Source: Bradyrhizobium macuxiense
Lineage (GTDB): Bacteria > Pseudomonadota > Alphaproteobacteria > Rhizobiales > Xanthobacteraceae
NCBI RefSeq assembly: GCF_007993935.1
Contig: NZ_VITY01000011.1
Location: 124,001-188,000 of the forward strand
Reading direction: 5' to 3'
DNA: 64,000 nucleotides
Shown: one piece after another, positions 25,934-35,712 of the stretch
Layout: each line of letters begins with the position of its first letter
Position numbering within the stretch: the first letter of the stretch is position 1
Made by a program: the position numbers and the translations under genes
The notes under the pieces: generated by a model
What the model was told of the DNA's origin: nothing
Seen by the model: the letters and a program-made list of their open reading frames with translations, nothing else
Databases searched by the model: none

Positions 25934-26890
25934 CTACATGAAAATGATTGACTTCTTTTGTATGACTTCCTCATTGCCCGTGCTCGACATGATCTCCGCT
26001 TCTCGCCTCACAATCTTATGCTCCTCGGTGTGCAGCTGTCCCTTGCTCAGTTCTTCTTCAATTACCGACACGCTGGTTTTGCAGACTTTGCCGTCGCGGC
26101 CGACCCGCTTGAAGTCGTCACCCGGCGCGAGCTTGAAATCGCTAGTCCTAAGGATCTTGGTGTCGCTATCAGCCGACTTGTAATCTGGCCCAAAGACAGA
26201 CTTGGTCGAGTTGCCGATCACATGCTTGATGTCGTTGCCTTTGACAAACTCGACTTTGTTGCCGATGGTTACAGAGATCATATCGCTGAGATTGACCGAA
26301 CGTTCGCGAGAGACCTTGAACGTGAACGATTCTCCGAAGAACAGGCACACGCTACGGGCCATCGTCAGTGTGGTGACTGCGCCTTTCATGCAGGTGAATC
26401 TGGTTCCCTGGAAGAACTCCTTGGTGTTACCCATCGTCTGCTTTTCGGAGTCGCCGCCGTTGGTTTCCGACTTGTGGCCTTTGTTGATCACCTTGACGCG
26501 GTTCGAGGCCGTCAAGGTGATGTCGGCGGGCGTCCCGTTAGCGCCAGCGGTGATTGATACCCCATTCTCGGCGGCGATCTCATAGGTACCTTTCGAGACC
26601 ATATGTTGGGAGTTGCCGTTTGCGACCTCCGTGGTTTGACCGCGACCGATTTTCATCAGTGCCGCACCTTCGACATTTGCCTGCAAGTCCTGATTGGTGA
26701 AGGCAAGTATGCCGGCATTGTCGCTTCCCTGCTTGCTGGTTGCAGTCAGGCTTTCGTCGCCAGTCGTCGTCAGTCCAGTGACGAGGTTTGCCTCTTCGCT
26801 CGAATAAGAGCCAAGACGCAGATAGGTTGACTTCGTCAGCGGAGAGATCGGCGTGTCTGGAACGACTAGTCGCGTGAAGGCATTTGGCAT
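25934..26890 (-). CDS. VgrG-needle-like protein of the T6SS accessory operon
   Basis: A 318-aa protein with repeated short beta segments, for example AAENGVSITAGANG, DITLTASNRVKVINKG and VTIGNKVEFVKGNDIKHVIG, as in the gp5/VgrG beta-helical needle. The VgrG gp27-like base is absent, so it is a free-standing needle-like protein. It lies between a PAAR-like gene and a DUF3540-like gene, which suggests a role in carrying or stabilising a T6SS cargo. The C-terminal IIFM is hydrophobic. No enzymatic motif was seen. Confidence 0.55.
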   Translation of the reverse strand: MPNAFTRLVVPDTPISPLTKSTYLRLGSYSSEEANLVTGLTTTGDESLTATSKQGSDNAGILAFTNQDLQANVEGAALMKIGRGQTTEVANGNSQHMVSKGTYEIAAENGVSITAGANGTPADITLTASNRVKVINKGHKSETNGGDSEKQTMGNTKEFFQGTRFTCMKGAVTTLTMARSVCLFFGESFTFKVSRERSVNLSDMISVTIGNKVEFVKGNDIKHVIGNSTKSVFGPDYKSADSDTKILRTSDFKLAPGDDFKRVGRDGKVCKTSVSVIEEELSKGQLHTEEHKIVRREAEIMSSTGNEEVIQKKSIIFM

Positions 26891-26927
26891 AGTGGAGGCT
26901 CCCTGATCATATGACTCTGTCGGCGCT

Positions 26928-27335
26928 TTAACGCAGCGCCATCAAGCGGATTTGAGAGGGCGATATCGAAAATCCGAACGCGTTCGGGCTCGCACCGTTC
27001 TGCTTTGTCGGCATCCCCAGTTTGGTTGCCGGTGACCCCCCGATGGACAAATTTTCCGATCCGGCCTTGGCGCGGCCAGGACCCATGACAAGCCTAGACA
27101 TGACGCCGAGGGCCACACCCGCGTTGTCACCCATTGACGTCGCGCGCTCGGTCGTCATGTTGTGTGCAGGCATGCACATGATAAGGCAACGAGACTGCGT
27201 GGGAATGGCCGTGGTGTTCATTGTGATATTTGGATAGGGGACGGGCACGACGGCCGGACCGGATGGTGTGTTGCAGACGTCGGGAAAGCCGAGATCCTGG
27301 GCCGGCATCGGGCCATTTGCATTGACAAAGGGCAT
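26928..27335 (-). CDS. PAAR-like (DUF4150) spike-tip protein
   Basis: A 135-aa protein beginning MPFVNANGPMPAQDLGFPDV, with the DUF4150 pattern of a Pro-rich N-terminus (TPSGPAVVPVPYPNI), then a small conical beta domain with NTTAIPTQ and GDNAGVALG. These PAAR-like proteins cap the VgrG spike and can carry effector domains. This one is only the cap, without a toxin domain. It is the third gene of the operon, 4 bp before the pentapeptide gene stop. In Agrobacterium, DUF4150 effectors are paired with DUF2169 chaperones, as here. Confidence 0.8.
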   Translation of the reverse strand: MPFVNANGPMPAQDLGFPDVCNTPSGPAVVPVPYPNITMNTTAIPTQSRCLIMCMPAHNMTTERATSMGDNAGVALGVMSRLVMGPGRAKAGSENLSIGGSPATKLGMPTKQNGASPNAFGFSISPSQIRLMALR

Positions 27336-27338
27336 CGT

Positions 27339-28415
27339 TCAGCACGCTCTGTGGAAAGGGATAATGCGGCTTGGATCGTACAGCTCGGCGACAGCGCGTT
27401 CAGGGACAGTATGCAGGGCGCTACCATGCTGGGCGGTGAACAGGCAGCCTTCCGTCGACGCGCAATGAAGGTCAGTGCGCAGAAAGCGAGAACCGGAAAA
27501 GTCGCTGCCATTGATCTTGGCATGGTGCATCAGCGCATGGGACATATCGGCGGCGGCAAAGGAGGCGGACTTGGCCGAAGCGCGCGTCAAGACTGCCATC
27601 CCAAGTTTTGTGCCAGAGAGATCGCAGCCGTCGAGGCGGGCATCCACGAAGACGCACTGCGTCAAATTGGCATTACACAGCCTTGCGGCTCGTAAGTCCG
27701 CCCTCACAAACAGTGTGTTTGGAGCAGTTACGCCCGAGAGGTCGGCACCCATCAGGCTCGCACCGGTCAAAACTGAGGCAGACAGGTCGACGCCGGACAG
27801 GTTTGTGTGGTCCAGCTTGGCGCCGCTCAGGTTCGCTCGGGCAAGCGTCAGCCCTGTGAGGTCCCGCTCCGACAAATCGCATTCCGAGAAAAGAATTGTG
27901 TCGCAACGCATCCCTGCGAACTGCGCGCTACGCAGGTCGGCCCGCGTGATGACGACGTTCGCTAGCGTGGCGCCGTCGAGCACGATATCGGAAAGCACGC
28001 ATTCCATTATGGCGCTTTGGGACAGGGTGGCGCCGCGCAGGACAGCGTGGGCCAAGACGCAACGCATCGCTGTCGTCTGGACGAGTTTCGTCTCGCTGAA
28101 GTCGCTATGGCCGAAATCCGATGATATGCATGTCGACTGGGCAAAGCGTGCCCGTCGCCAGTTGGAGCCGCCAGCGCGGCAACTGACGAACATGCATTTT
28201 TCAAGACAAGCGTCGGCGAACGATGCGCCGCTGAAGTCGCAATCTTGAAACAACATGCCGGTCAAGCGCGCACCGGTGAAGTTGCTGTTGCAAAAAGAAG
28301 AGCTCAGTACGACGCCGTCGTTCAAGCGCAATCCAGAAAGCATCTGGCCATCGAGATCTGCCTCGCGTACCGGAAAGCTATGGGCAATCGACTGCAACAG
28401 CAGATCAATTGACAT
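27339..28415 (-). CDS. Pentapeptide-repeat protein
   Basis: A 358-aa protein consisting almost wholly of pentapeptide repeats (A[DN]LSG-type, for example ARLTGMLFQDCDFSGASFAD), which form a right-handed beta-helix. It overlaps the start of the DUF2169 protein region (11 bp) and lies ahead of the PAAR-like gene, so it belongs to the T6SS operon. The role is not clear; it may extend or partner the spike complex, or protect DNA topoisomerase as some family members do. No other domain was seen. Confidence 0.85.
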   Translation of the reverse strand: MSIDLLLQSIAHSFPVREADLDGQMLSGLRLNDGVVLSSSFCNSNFTGARLTGMLFQDCDFSGASFADACLEKCMFVSCRAGGSNWRRARFAQSTCISSDFGHSDFSETKLVQTTAMRCVLAHAVLRGATLSQSAIMECVLSDIVLDGATLANVVITRADLRSAQFAGMRCDTILFSECDLSERDLTGLTLARANLSGAKLDHTNLSGVDLSASVLTGASLMGADLSGVTAPNTLFVRADLRAARLCNANLTQCVFVDARLDGCDLSGTKLGMAVLTRASAKSASFAAADMSHALMHHAKINGSDFSGSRFLRTDLHCASTEGCLFTAQHGSALHTVPERAVAELYDPSRIIPFHRAC

Positions 28416-31400
28416 GGCGCCTGACCATCAGGACGGTGCGGTCGATATTGGCGCTGCTCAAATCAGCAGCGACCAAGGCGGAGTCCATCAGGTCGGCGCC
28501 ATAGAGATTTGCATGGCGCAGACTGGCGCCGGTCAGGTCGCTTTGATTAAGATGCGCCTCGAGCAGATTGGCGGCATAGAAGTCAGTGCCGCGCAGATCG
28601 TTGCCAGTGAAGACCGCACGTTTGAGCGACGTCATCCGGAAGGTTGCGTTCGACAAGGTCGACTTGCCGAAATAGACGCCGTCGAGCCGTGCGATAGTGA
28701 AATCGGCGCCGCTGAGGTTGGCCGCCTGAAAGGAGAGCGCCTCGGCGCTGCTGCCGCCGAAGCGCGCGTTTCGCAGATCGGTATCGCCGGTGAAGCTGAC
28801 TTGGTCGAACTGCGAGGAGCTCAAATCGAGCTGAGGCGCTGCCACCTTGAGAAAACAGGTTTGCTCCAGCCGCGCGCGGGCAAAGCCTGCACCGGACAGC
28901 GACAAATCCATGAATTGCGTCCGGTGGAGGACGGCGTTCTCCCAAACGCTGTTATCGAGGGCGGCTTGGATAAAAGAGCATTGATCTAGCCGTGCAGAGC
29001 GGAAGGTTGCCCCGATCATCGGCACCTGCAAGGCGTGCAGCTCGATGAGGTGCGCCTGGTCGAATGATGTGCCCGCCATGCGCGTGCCGAGCAGATTGGT
29101 GCGAACAAGCTGGCTGCCTGCGAACCGAGTTCCGCGGCAGTCGGCTTCACCAAGATTTGCATCAGTGAGGTCGGTCGCGCTTAAATCAGCGTTGACGAGC
29201 GCCGCGCCGGACAATGCGGCTTTCAAGAGCCTCGCGCCGGCGAGGTTGGTCCCGTTCAACTTCGCGCGTTCAAGAAACGCGCCGGAGAAGTCCGCGTTCG
29301 CAAATCTCCGTCCGGAGAGGTCGGCGCCGGCCAGATCGCGGCCGGCAATCGTGCCGCCGCGCCGGAATTCCTCTTCCACCACATCTCCCAGAGCGCGCGC
29401 GACAGCTGGCGCCAACATCGTTTCAGGCCTGAGCGGCTTGGGTGAGGCGAGCCTTGCAGCGGCCACGCCGCCTGCCAGCTGAGCTTCCGCTTTGTCGATC
29501 TCCGCCCGCAGCACGGCTAATGCTTCCGTCGATTCCGTTTCGGCCGCCCTCATCGCTGCTTCGGGCTCTCCCGTGATCGCAGTAGGATGGTTTGCGCTCA
29601 ACGCCTCAAACGGCCGGCGGTCATCGGTTGTTGGTGAGGGGACGGTGTGTCTGAGCCCGGCTTCAGCCTCGGCAAGACCCGTCCGTAGACGTTCGTCGGC
29701 ATCAGGTGGTATCCCGGGGTTCTCGATTTGCGCCAGTATCTCGTCAATGGTCAGGCGCGGGGTCGGCTCTGGCGAGACGCTCTGCGTTGCTTCGGGCAGC
29801 ATAGGCGCCGGGATGTCAGGAGGTGAAACAACGTTGTCCGATATCGCGTTGCGTATCGGTTCGAGCGGTCGTCCAGCCGCCAGGTTAAAGAAGCGAGCAT
29901 GGGCAAGTTCGAATTGCGTTTGCTCATCGGGCGGCTGCGTTGCAGCGCCAATGATTTCGGTACGCCAGTTCTTCGCTCGCGCGATCTTGTCTTCGATATC
30001 GCGCATGACGGCCGGATTGGTGTCCGGCGGCAGCGAAGGAATTGGCGGGGCCTGGTCAAAGCTTGCATCCATCGACTGCGCGGCGTCCAGGTTGCCGATC
30101 GTGGCGAGCAATGCGTCGATATCGCTCGATGTGGCTTTTCCGCCGGAAATTTTTTCATAAGCCTCGCACAAGGGTTCGTATTGAGCGGCGAGCATTTTGA
30201 CGTCGGATTCCGCCTTGGCCTGTACCGCATCCAAGGCGTCGAGGATCGCGGCCAGATCGATCTCGCCGCTCTCGAGTTCCTCCGGCAGCAGTTCCGGAAT
30301 GCTCGGCGGTTCGATCGACGGCATCTCGATCGTGGGGCGCAGCGAAGGCGGAAGGTCAAAGCGCGCAAGCTCCTGATCGAGCGTCCAGCGCATGGAGGCC
30401 AAGTGCCGCGCTGCGCGCTCGTCGGCCAATGCGTGGCGCCGGACTTCGCGGCGCTCGCGTTCAGCAGCCGAGAGTTCAGGGGCAAGTTGATGTTCCGAAA
30501 AGGCATAGCGCGTGGCCGTCGTCGGGTCGAGCCGCAGCTTCCGGACGTTGTGGTAATGATCTAATGGCCGCGCGGGCTCACTCTGTCGCTCGTAAGCGAC
30601 CATGATGTCGCCGACGTCGCTGCCATCCAATTCGTGCACGGCGATCGCGGTACGGTAGATCATGACGCCGCGGCGGGCGCCGGCAAACAGCCACAGCGTA
30701 TCGATGCGCGTCTGCAGTTCTGTGACGCCACGTCTCGCATCGCGCCAGCCGATGAAGCACCGCACACGAAAGGCCGGCAGGCGGCCCTCGATCAACGGAT
30801 GCTCGGCGGCGAAGTTCTGCAGCGCGTAGGGTTCTCCGCCTGAGATAAAGCCGGCCATGCGCTGGTCCGGCGGTGCAAACATGAACAGTCGTGGATCGGC
30901 GTCGGTCGCCAGAGCGGGCGCCAGCGATTTCAGCCAGGCGTCGTCGTAGGTTCCCGCGTATTGCAGGCGCCTCCTGTCGTCGAGGGCCATCGGTCCGAAA
31001 CTTGCGGGCGGCGCGACTGTGTCGATGAATTGAATCGCGTGCTCGGGGCTCTCCACGTTGGGCAGGGCCACCAATTCGCCGGCCGCGCCGCGGTGAAGGG
31101 CCTCATGGCCGGCGCCGACCGGGTTTGCGGCGTAGCCGGGCCCGCCGAACGCGCGTTGCCGCGTGAGCGGCATTTGCCGGAAAGGTTGAGCGGCTGTCGG
31201 TCGCCAGCCGGCGCCTGTCATCTGCCAATAACGATTGCCGGTCACCAGAAGGTGCTTCTGCATGGGTCCGAGCTTCCAGCCCAACAGCATGCGCTCGATC
31301 AGCCGCCCCTGAGGCGCCGCGGCATGTCCACCGACGAGCACCTCCGCTTGCGGCTTGGGCATGCCGATGTCGAGAGGGCTGCCGGGCGGAAGCTCCTTGG

Positions 31401-31560
31401 CGGCCATAACCCAAAGGTCCTGCTCGCTTTCCAGGCGGTCGGCGCCCGGGTCGGCGAGATCGAACATCGCAAAGGCGGAAATGATGAGGCTTGCCCCGGG
31501 AGGACGACGCTCGCATTTGGACAACAGACCCAGTGTGCGTGGCTTTACAAGAATGGGCAT
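28405..31560 (-). CDS. DUF2169 protein fused to pentapeptide repeats
   Basis: A 1051-aa protein. Residues 1-330 show the DUF2169 domain: MPILVKPRTLGLLSKC at the start, then the conserved HLLVTGNRYWQMTGAGW and RAFGGPGYAANPVG. DUF2169 proteins are T6SS chaperones that load PAAR-linked effectors. A 400-residue helical, Ala/Glu/Pro-rich middle follows, then about 250 residues of pentapeptide repeats (AGADLSGRRFANADFSGAFL type) at the C-terminus. It is the first gene of the minus-strand operon and its 3' end overlaps the next gene. No T6SS core genes (tssB, tssC, clpV) adjoin it, so they must lie elsewhere. Confidence 0.85.
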   Translation of the reverse strand: MPILVKPRTLGLLSKCERRPPGASLIISAFAMFDLADPGADRLESEQDLWVMAAKELPPGSPLDIGMPKPQAEVLVGGHAAAPQGRLIERMLLGWKLGPMQKHLLVTGNRYWQMTGAGWRPTAAQPFRQMPLTRQRAFGGPGYAANPVGAGHEALHRGAAGELVALPNVESPEHAIQFIDTVAPPASFGPMALDDRRRLQYAGTYDDAWLKSLAPALATDADPRLFMFAPPDQRMAGFISGGEPYALQNFAAEHPLIEGRLPAFRVRCFIGWRDARRGVTELQTRIDTLWLFAGARRGVMIYRTAIAVHELDGSDVGDIMVAYERQSEPARPLDHYHNVRKLRLDPTTATRYAFSEHQLAPELSAAERERREVRRHALADERAARHLASMRWTLDQELARFDLPPSLRPTIEMPSIEPPSIPELLPEELESGEIDLAAILDALDAVQAKAESDVKMLAAQYEPLCEAYEKISGGKATSSDIDALLATIGNLDAAQSMDASFDQAPPIPSLPPDTNPAVMRDIEDKIARAKNWRTEIIGAATQPPDEQTQFELAHARFFNLAAGRPLEPIRNAISDNVVSPPDIPAPMLPEATQSVSPEPTPRLTIDEILAQIENPGIPPDADERLRTGLAEAEAGLRHTVPSPTTDDRRPFEALSANHPTAITGEPEAAMRAAETESTEALAVLRAEIDKAEAQLAGGVAAARLASPKPLRPETMLAPAVARALGDVVEEEFRRGGTIAGRDLAGADLSGRRFANADFSGAFLERAKLNGTNLAGARLLKAALSGAALVNADLSATDLTDANLGEADCRGTRFAGSQLVRTNLLGTRMAGTSFDQAHLIELHALQVPMIGATFRSARLDQCSFIQAALDNSVWENAVLHRTQFMDLSLSGAGFARARLEQTCFLKVAAPQLDLSSSQFDQVSFTGDTDLRNARFGGSSAEALSFQAANLSGADFTIARLDGVYFGKSTLSNATFRMTSLKRAVFTGNDLRGTDFYAANLLEAHLNQSDLTGASLRHANLYGADLMDSALVAADLSSANIDRTVLMVRRHVN

Positions 31561-32267
31561 GAGACCCGCCGAGACAATTTTCGCCTCTTAGCCATATGTC
31601 TCGAGCATGACGGACTTACGGTGCGGCGGGGTAGACGCGTCTTTGTGTCACTTACCAGATCAGGTGGGCATCAAGATCAGCCACGGTGGTGTACATGAAC
31701 GGTCCGAGCTGGATGATTGTGGTCGTCGACCGCATCGTCGAGATCTGCGACTTGTTTGCGCGGCGCCCTAATCGCCGCGGATTCGCCTTGAACGCGCAAG
31801 CACCAAGGCAGCGTAAGGGAGCTTTCGTTGATTTCCCAAGGCAAAAGCCGGTCAAAAGGATGCTTCGGCGGTCCTTCGTACGAAAGCTGGCGCAGGAACA
31901 TGCTGCACTTTGCCCTACCTTCCGAGTGACCATGTCTAACTGTGGAGGTCAGCGAGGACGTGTGTCCCGGGGCTGCCACTCAAATCGATGCTAGCAGTCG
32001 ACGAAACTGCGCAAATCGTCGATCCCGGTCGGGGCGGCTCGCACCGGTCGCTAGATTGAGCGATAAGGCCAACACGCGAGAGTCTTACCAAGAATCCTAC
32101 GACGTCCGCGAAGTGTCGCGCTGCGAGGACTGCGTGCAAAATTGCTCCTTCAAGCAATCGGATTGAGTTCCGATGCGCGCATGAATTCGGTTCGCTTCAT
32201 TTGCTTGAAGCGATTCGTCAAGCCTTTGATGAATCCAAGCAGCGGCGGAACAAAGAGAAGGTGATCT
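31561..32267 (+). other. Intergenic region with no recognisable gene
   Basis: About 700 bases divergent between the T6SS operon and otsA. Several short frames overlap here, none convincing. It must contain the promoters of both flanking genes, which I cannot identify by eye. Confidence 0.4.
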
Positions 32268-34037
32268 GTGGACCTCGTCGTTGTTTCGAACCGCGTTAGC
32301 CGCGGCAACCCCAACGAACCAATGACAGGTGGCCTTGCTGCGGCCCTTCTCCCCGTTGTGGAGCAATCCGGAGCAATCTGGGTAGGATCCCCGGATCAAG
32401 CGGATTCCGGCGGTCTGAAGGAGTCTTCCGTCGAGAAGCTCGGCAGAGGAAAGCTGGTGACATTGGATCTGCCTGCCGAGCATTTTAGCCGCTACTATAA
32501 GGGATTTGCCAATTCGGCATTGTGGCCGACCTTGCATTCGCGCCCTGACTTGATCGACATCTCGGACCTCGACTATTTCAGCTATCGTGAGATCAACGCC
32601 ATTGTGGCGGACGGGTTGCTCCAATTTCGCAATCACACAACGTTTTGGGTACACGATTATCATTTCCTCCCGCTAGGCGCCGAGTTGCGCAAGCTCGAAA
32701 TTGAGCGCAAGGTCGATATCAAGAAAACCGTCGGTTTCTTCCTGCACACGCCATGGCCAAAGCCTGCGACGATCCGCTGTCTGCCATATCATGTCGAACT
32801 GATCGAGGCGATGCTCGCTTATGAGTTGATCGGCTTCCAGACTGATGAGTATCGACAGAATTTCATCGACTATGTCGGTCCTGATTTCGGATCGATGATC
32901 GAGAACTCCGTTGTAATCTCCCGCTGCGGCCGCCGGACCCGATGCGGGGTGTTCCCGATCGGTGTCGATGCGGACAAGTTCGCGCAGTACAGCGAGCAGG
33001 CGGTCTCGCATCCCTTCGTTTCCTCGTTGCGGAACAGCCTCAATGGCGGGAAGCTTGCGATCGGCGTTGATCGGATCGACTACTCGAAGGGCCTCGACAA
33101 CCGGGTCAAAGCCTTCGATCATTTGTGGGCCGAGCAGCCGCGCAGCATCTCGCTGCTGCAGATCGCAACCCCGTCGCGCAGCGACATCAAGGCCTATCGC
33201 GATCTACAGAGCTTCGTTGCCGACCTTGTTCGTGATGTTAACCTCCGTCATGGCGCCAAGGACTGGACTCCAATCCGCTATCACAACGAGGGCTTCAGTC
33301 AGTCCGTACTCGCGGGTCTCTACCGCACCGCGAAGGTTGGCGTCGTGACGCCGTTGTGTGATGGCATGAATCTCGTAGCGAAAGAGTATGTCGCTGCCCA
33401 AGACCCGAATAATCCTGGCGTGCTGGTTTTGTCGAAATTTGCCGGCGCGGCCAAAGAGTTGGACGGAGCACTTCTTGTCGATCCGTACGACATCGAGGAA
33501 ATGTCGCATGTGATCTCGAGGGCAATATCGATGTCGCCCTACGAGCGCTCCTCACGCTGGAATCGAATGATAGAAAGGCTTCGCGGCTACACGATCCAAC
33601 AATGGTTCTCGGATTTCGTTGTGGAGCTGGAGAACATCCAGGCCGAGAAAACGGCTGGGAAGTCCATTTCGCGAGATATAGGTGCGCCGAGTGATTCAAA
33701 ACCGACATCCGAGGATGACGCAGCTGAGACTTCGAGCCACTCGGACCTGCCGAGGCGGTTGTTATATCTCGTCGGCGACGTTCCGGCTGGGGTCCCAGTC
33801 GAGGATTTGACATCGATCGTAGGCGCTGGTTGGACTCACGGTCTGCAACCAGCTCCGGGGCGCGTGGTCGATGCACTGAACAGAATAGATGCCCTCCCGA
33901 GGCCATTCCGACGCACGCCACATTTCTACATTCACGGTTATGCTTACTCGGCGGGCTATGGCGGGACAACCAAGCCCACTCCGAACAATCCGCTAGGCGT
34001 TGCGGTCTATCTCATCCCTCGCCTTAAAGGCGGCTGA
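32268..34037 (+). CDS. otsA: Trehalose-6-phosphate synthase with C-terminal extension
   Basis: OtsA joins UDP-glucose and glucose-6-phosphate to trehalose-6-phosphate, for osmoprotection. The N-terminal 460 residues are a normal GT20 enzyme: VVVSNRVSRGN (residues 4-14), MTGGLAAAL, WVHDYHFLPLGAELR and the C-terminal nucleotide-sugar site DGMNLVAKEYVAAQ all fit. Start is GTG 32268, with AGAAGG just upstream. The 589-aa length exceeds the usual 450-480. The extra C-terminal 110 residues after an acidic linker (about 475-510) include HFYIHGYAYSAGYGGTTKPT and do not resemble a trehalose phosphatase (no DxDGT motif), so the extension is unexplained. Confidence 0.9.
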   Translation: MDLVVVSNRVSRGNPNEPMTGGLAAALLPVVEQSGAIWVGSPDQADSGGLKESSVEKLGRGKLVTLDLPAEHFSRYYKGFANSALWPTLHSRPDLIDISDLDYFSYREINAIVADGLLQFRNHTTFWVHDYHFLPLGAELRKLEIERKVDIKKTVGFFLHTPWPKPATIRCLPYHVELIEAMLAYELIGFQTDEYRQNFIDYVGPDFGSMIENSVVISRCGRRTRCGVFPIGVDADKFAQYSEQAVSHPFVSSLRNSLNGGKLAIGVDRIDYSKGLDNRVKAFDHLWAEQPRSISLLQIATPSRSDIKAYRDLQSFVADLVRDVNLRHGAKDWTPIRYHNEGFSQSVLAGLYRTAKVGVVTPLCDGMNLVAKEYVAAQDPNNPGVLVLSKFAGAAKELDGALLVDPYDIEEMSHVISRAISMSPYERSSRWNRMIERLRGYTIQQWFSDFVVELENIQAEKTAGKSISRDIGAPSDSKPTSEDDAAETSSHSDLPRRLLYLVGDVPAGVPVEDLTSIVGAGWTHGLQPAPGRVVDALNRIDALPRPFRRTPHFYIHGYAYSAGYGGTTKPTPNNPLGVAVYLIPRLKGG

Positions 34038-34206
34038 ACGAGAGGCGCGGACTGCGCCCGAGGGCCGGCAGGCTGCGGAAATCGGGCTGGGTGACCCGTA
34101 AGAAAAGCAAGAACTGTCTCCCTTGTGGATCAGACTCTTCGACTCAACGCTCAATCATCACAGGCCTTCAGGCACCGAATTGTCCTGTCCGCGCGACAAC
34201 GTTACG

Positions 34207-34237
34207 ATCGTACAACTTGACGCTACATGCGATTCAA
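34207..34237 (-). promoter_or_regulatory. NolA-type MerR promoter, copy 1 (near otsA)
   Basis: On the minus strand: -35 TTGAAT, a 19-bp spacer containing TAGCGTCAAG, and -10 TACGAT. It matches three other sites in this window (near nolA, nodD2 and the 68-aa gene) in spacing and in the GCGTCA core. Downstream on that strand there is only the end of otsA in antisense, so its target is unclear, and it may act as an antisense promoter or be a leftover. The surrounding gap 34038-34756 contains no other recognised feature. Confidence 0.5.
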
Positions 34238-34756
34238 GTCCCTTCTGGAGACCGCACACGAAATGTTTGGACTGTAAGATAAAGAAGCGACGAGCCTCAA
34301 TTCCGCCACGCTACTTGTTTCATTCCTTGCATCATCATCACGGATGTACTGATGATGGTCGGGTCGACCCGGCGCACTTCCATCCCGGCAAAGTGCGTCG
34401 GGGCGCCTTGCGTTCACCGCTGTCTTCGACCGAGCCCAAGCAGTCCGCCTCAGTTCACAAGCGTCGGATGCTGCTGCTCATCCCAAACCTTACTGCAAGC
34501 GGTTCGTGAAGTAATGCCATACGACGTTGGCCTCCGGACACCACATTCTGAGGCGCCTTGGTGATCGAGTTGACCGCTTCTGTTGATGTCAAGCCGATCG
34601 CTCAGGGAGAGGTCGAAGGAGTATGGCCTAAAATCTCATCCCCCCAAAACAAGGGGGCGACAGCATGCTCTGCGTGTTGCAAATATGCGGTTCGAGCATT
34701 GGGCGCGAAATGTGTCCGCCGGATCGCTCACGCCTTTCGTAATTCAGGGTAGTCGA

Positions 34757-35503
34757 ATGATCGCGCCGGTTCGACGGGACTGGAGTCCAAAAGATTTGTT
34801 CAATGCTCTGACGCCGGCGATGTTTACCGCCGAACCATCGGTTGTGCGGGCACGTTGGGACAGATTATGGCCTGAGTTGTATACGGAATATGACGCAAGG
34901 CATTTAAAAAAGGAGCTCTGCATCCGAAACTTGATCAAAACCAACGAAGCGGAGGCGTTCTTCAATGCCTGGGCTGCAGACGAAGAGCGGCACACCGACG
35001 GCTTCATCCAAATCATGGAACTCGTGGCTGGCGGATCCGAAACGGATCTTCGACAAAGATTGAACACTCGATCGCATGATTTTAGCGCAATCAGCGAGTT
35101 CCTGAAGGATGAATTCTCTCTCATCGTTATGATCGCATTTGATGAAATGTGTACCTGCCGCGCCTATGCTGCGGAGAGAGAATTTTATGCCGGACTTGGG
35201 AATCGTCGTTTTCTGCTTTGGCTCAGGGAAGTGATCGCCGACGAGGCGGTTCACTCAATGAATGCCGTTAACGTTATCCGCGCCCGTTACTGCAATCGCG
35301 TCAGCGAGGTTGGGGTAATCCTCGAGAGCCTAATCAGCGGCATTGCCGACGATACGAGTTACACTGGCACTTTCGTTCTGGATTATTTCGGCACGGCGTA
35401 CACGAAGGAGTTGCTTGCCAACTGCCGCGCCACGATCCTTAGAAATGTTGCCAAGCCGCTCACGCCGGCAGAGCAAGACGGAAACAACCGCCGCCCAAAT
35501 TGA
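34757..35503 (+). CDS. Ferritin-like diiron protein
   Basis: A 248-aa helical protein from ATG 34757, which has AGGG 7 bases upstream; earlier in-frame starts (34583, 34685) have no such site. It shows ExxH-type carboxylate-histidine motifs: ADEERH (about residues 75-80), FDEM (about 125-128) and DEAVH (about 162-166). This is the metal-ligand pattern of ferritin-like diiron oxygenases and acyl-ACP desaturase relatives. I do not recognise the subfamily or substrate. It stands alone, flanked by decayed DNA. Confidence 0.65.
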   Translation: MIAPVRRDWSPKDLFNALTPAMFTAEPSVVRARWDRLWPELYTEYDARHLKKELCIRNLIKTNEAEAFFNAWAADEERHTDGFIQIMELVAGGSETDLRQRLNTRSHDFSAISEFLKDEFSLIVMIAFDEMCTCRAYAAEREFYAGLGNRRFLLWLREVIADEAVHSMNAVNVIRARYCNRVSEVGVILESLISGIADDTSYTGTFVLDYFGTAYTKELLANCRATILRNVAKPLTPAEQDGNNRRPN

Positions 35504-35712
35504 TAGCAACGCACTTGCGGAGTGAGCCCGGCGCCGACCCGGTCGTTCGGCTGGTACGCCGTATCAAGTCGCGCTCAGGGTATCAATAAAGCCACATGGT
35601 GTTGTCGCATTCCCTCCCGATGTCGCGATTGCTTCAATGCATTTGATGCGGACAATCCCCTCAAGCCTCGCAAGCTATTGCCGTAAAACCTAGTTTTCGT
35701 GAGCGCCACAAC

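Noticed and set aside
33295..33969. 224-aa frame antisense to otsA
   Set aside because: It runs opposite to a well-supported gene, has an Arg/Ser-rich composition and no start signal.
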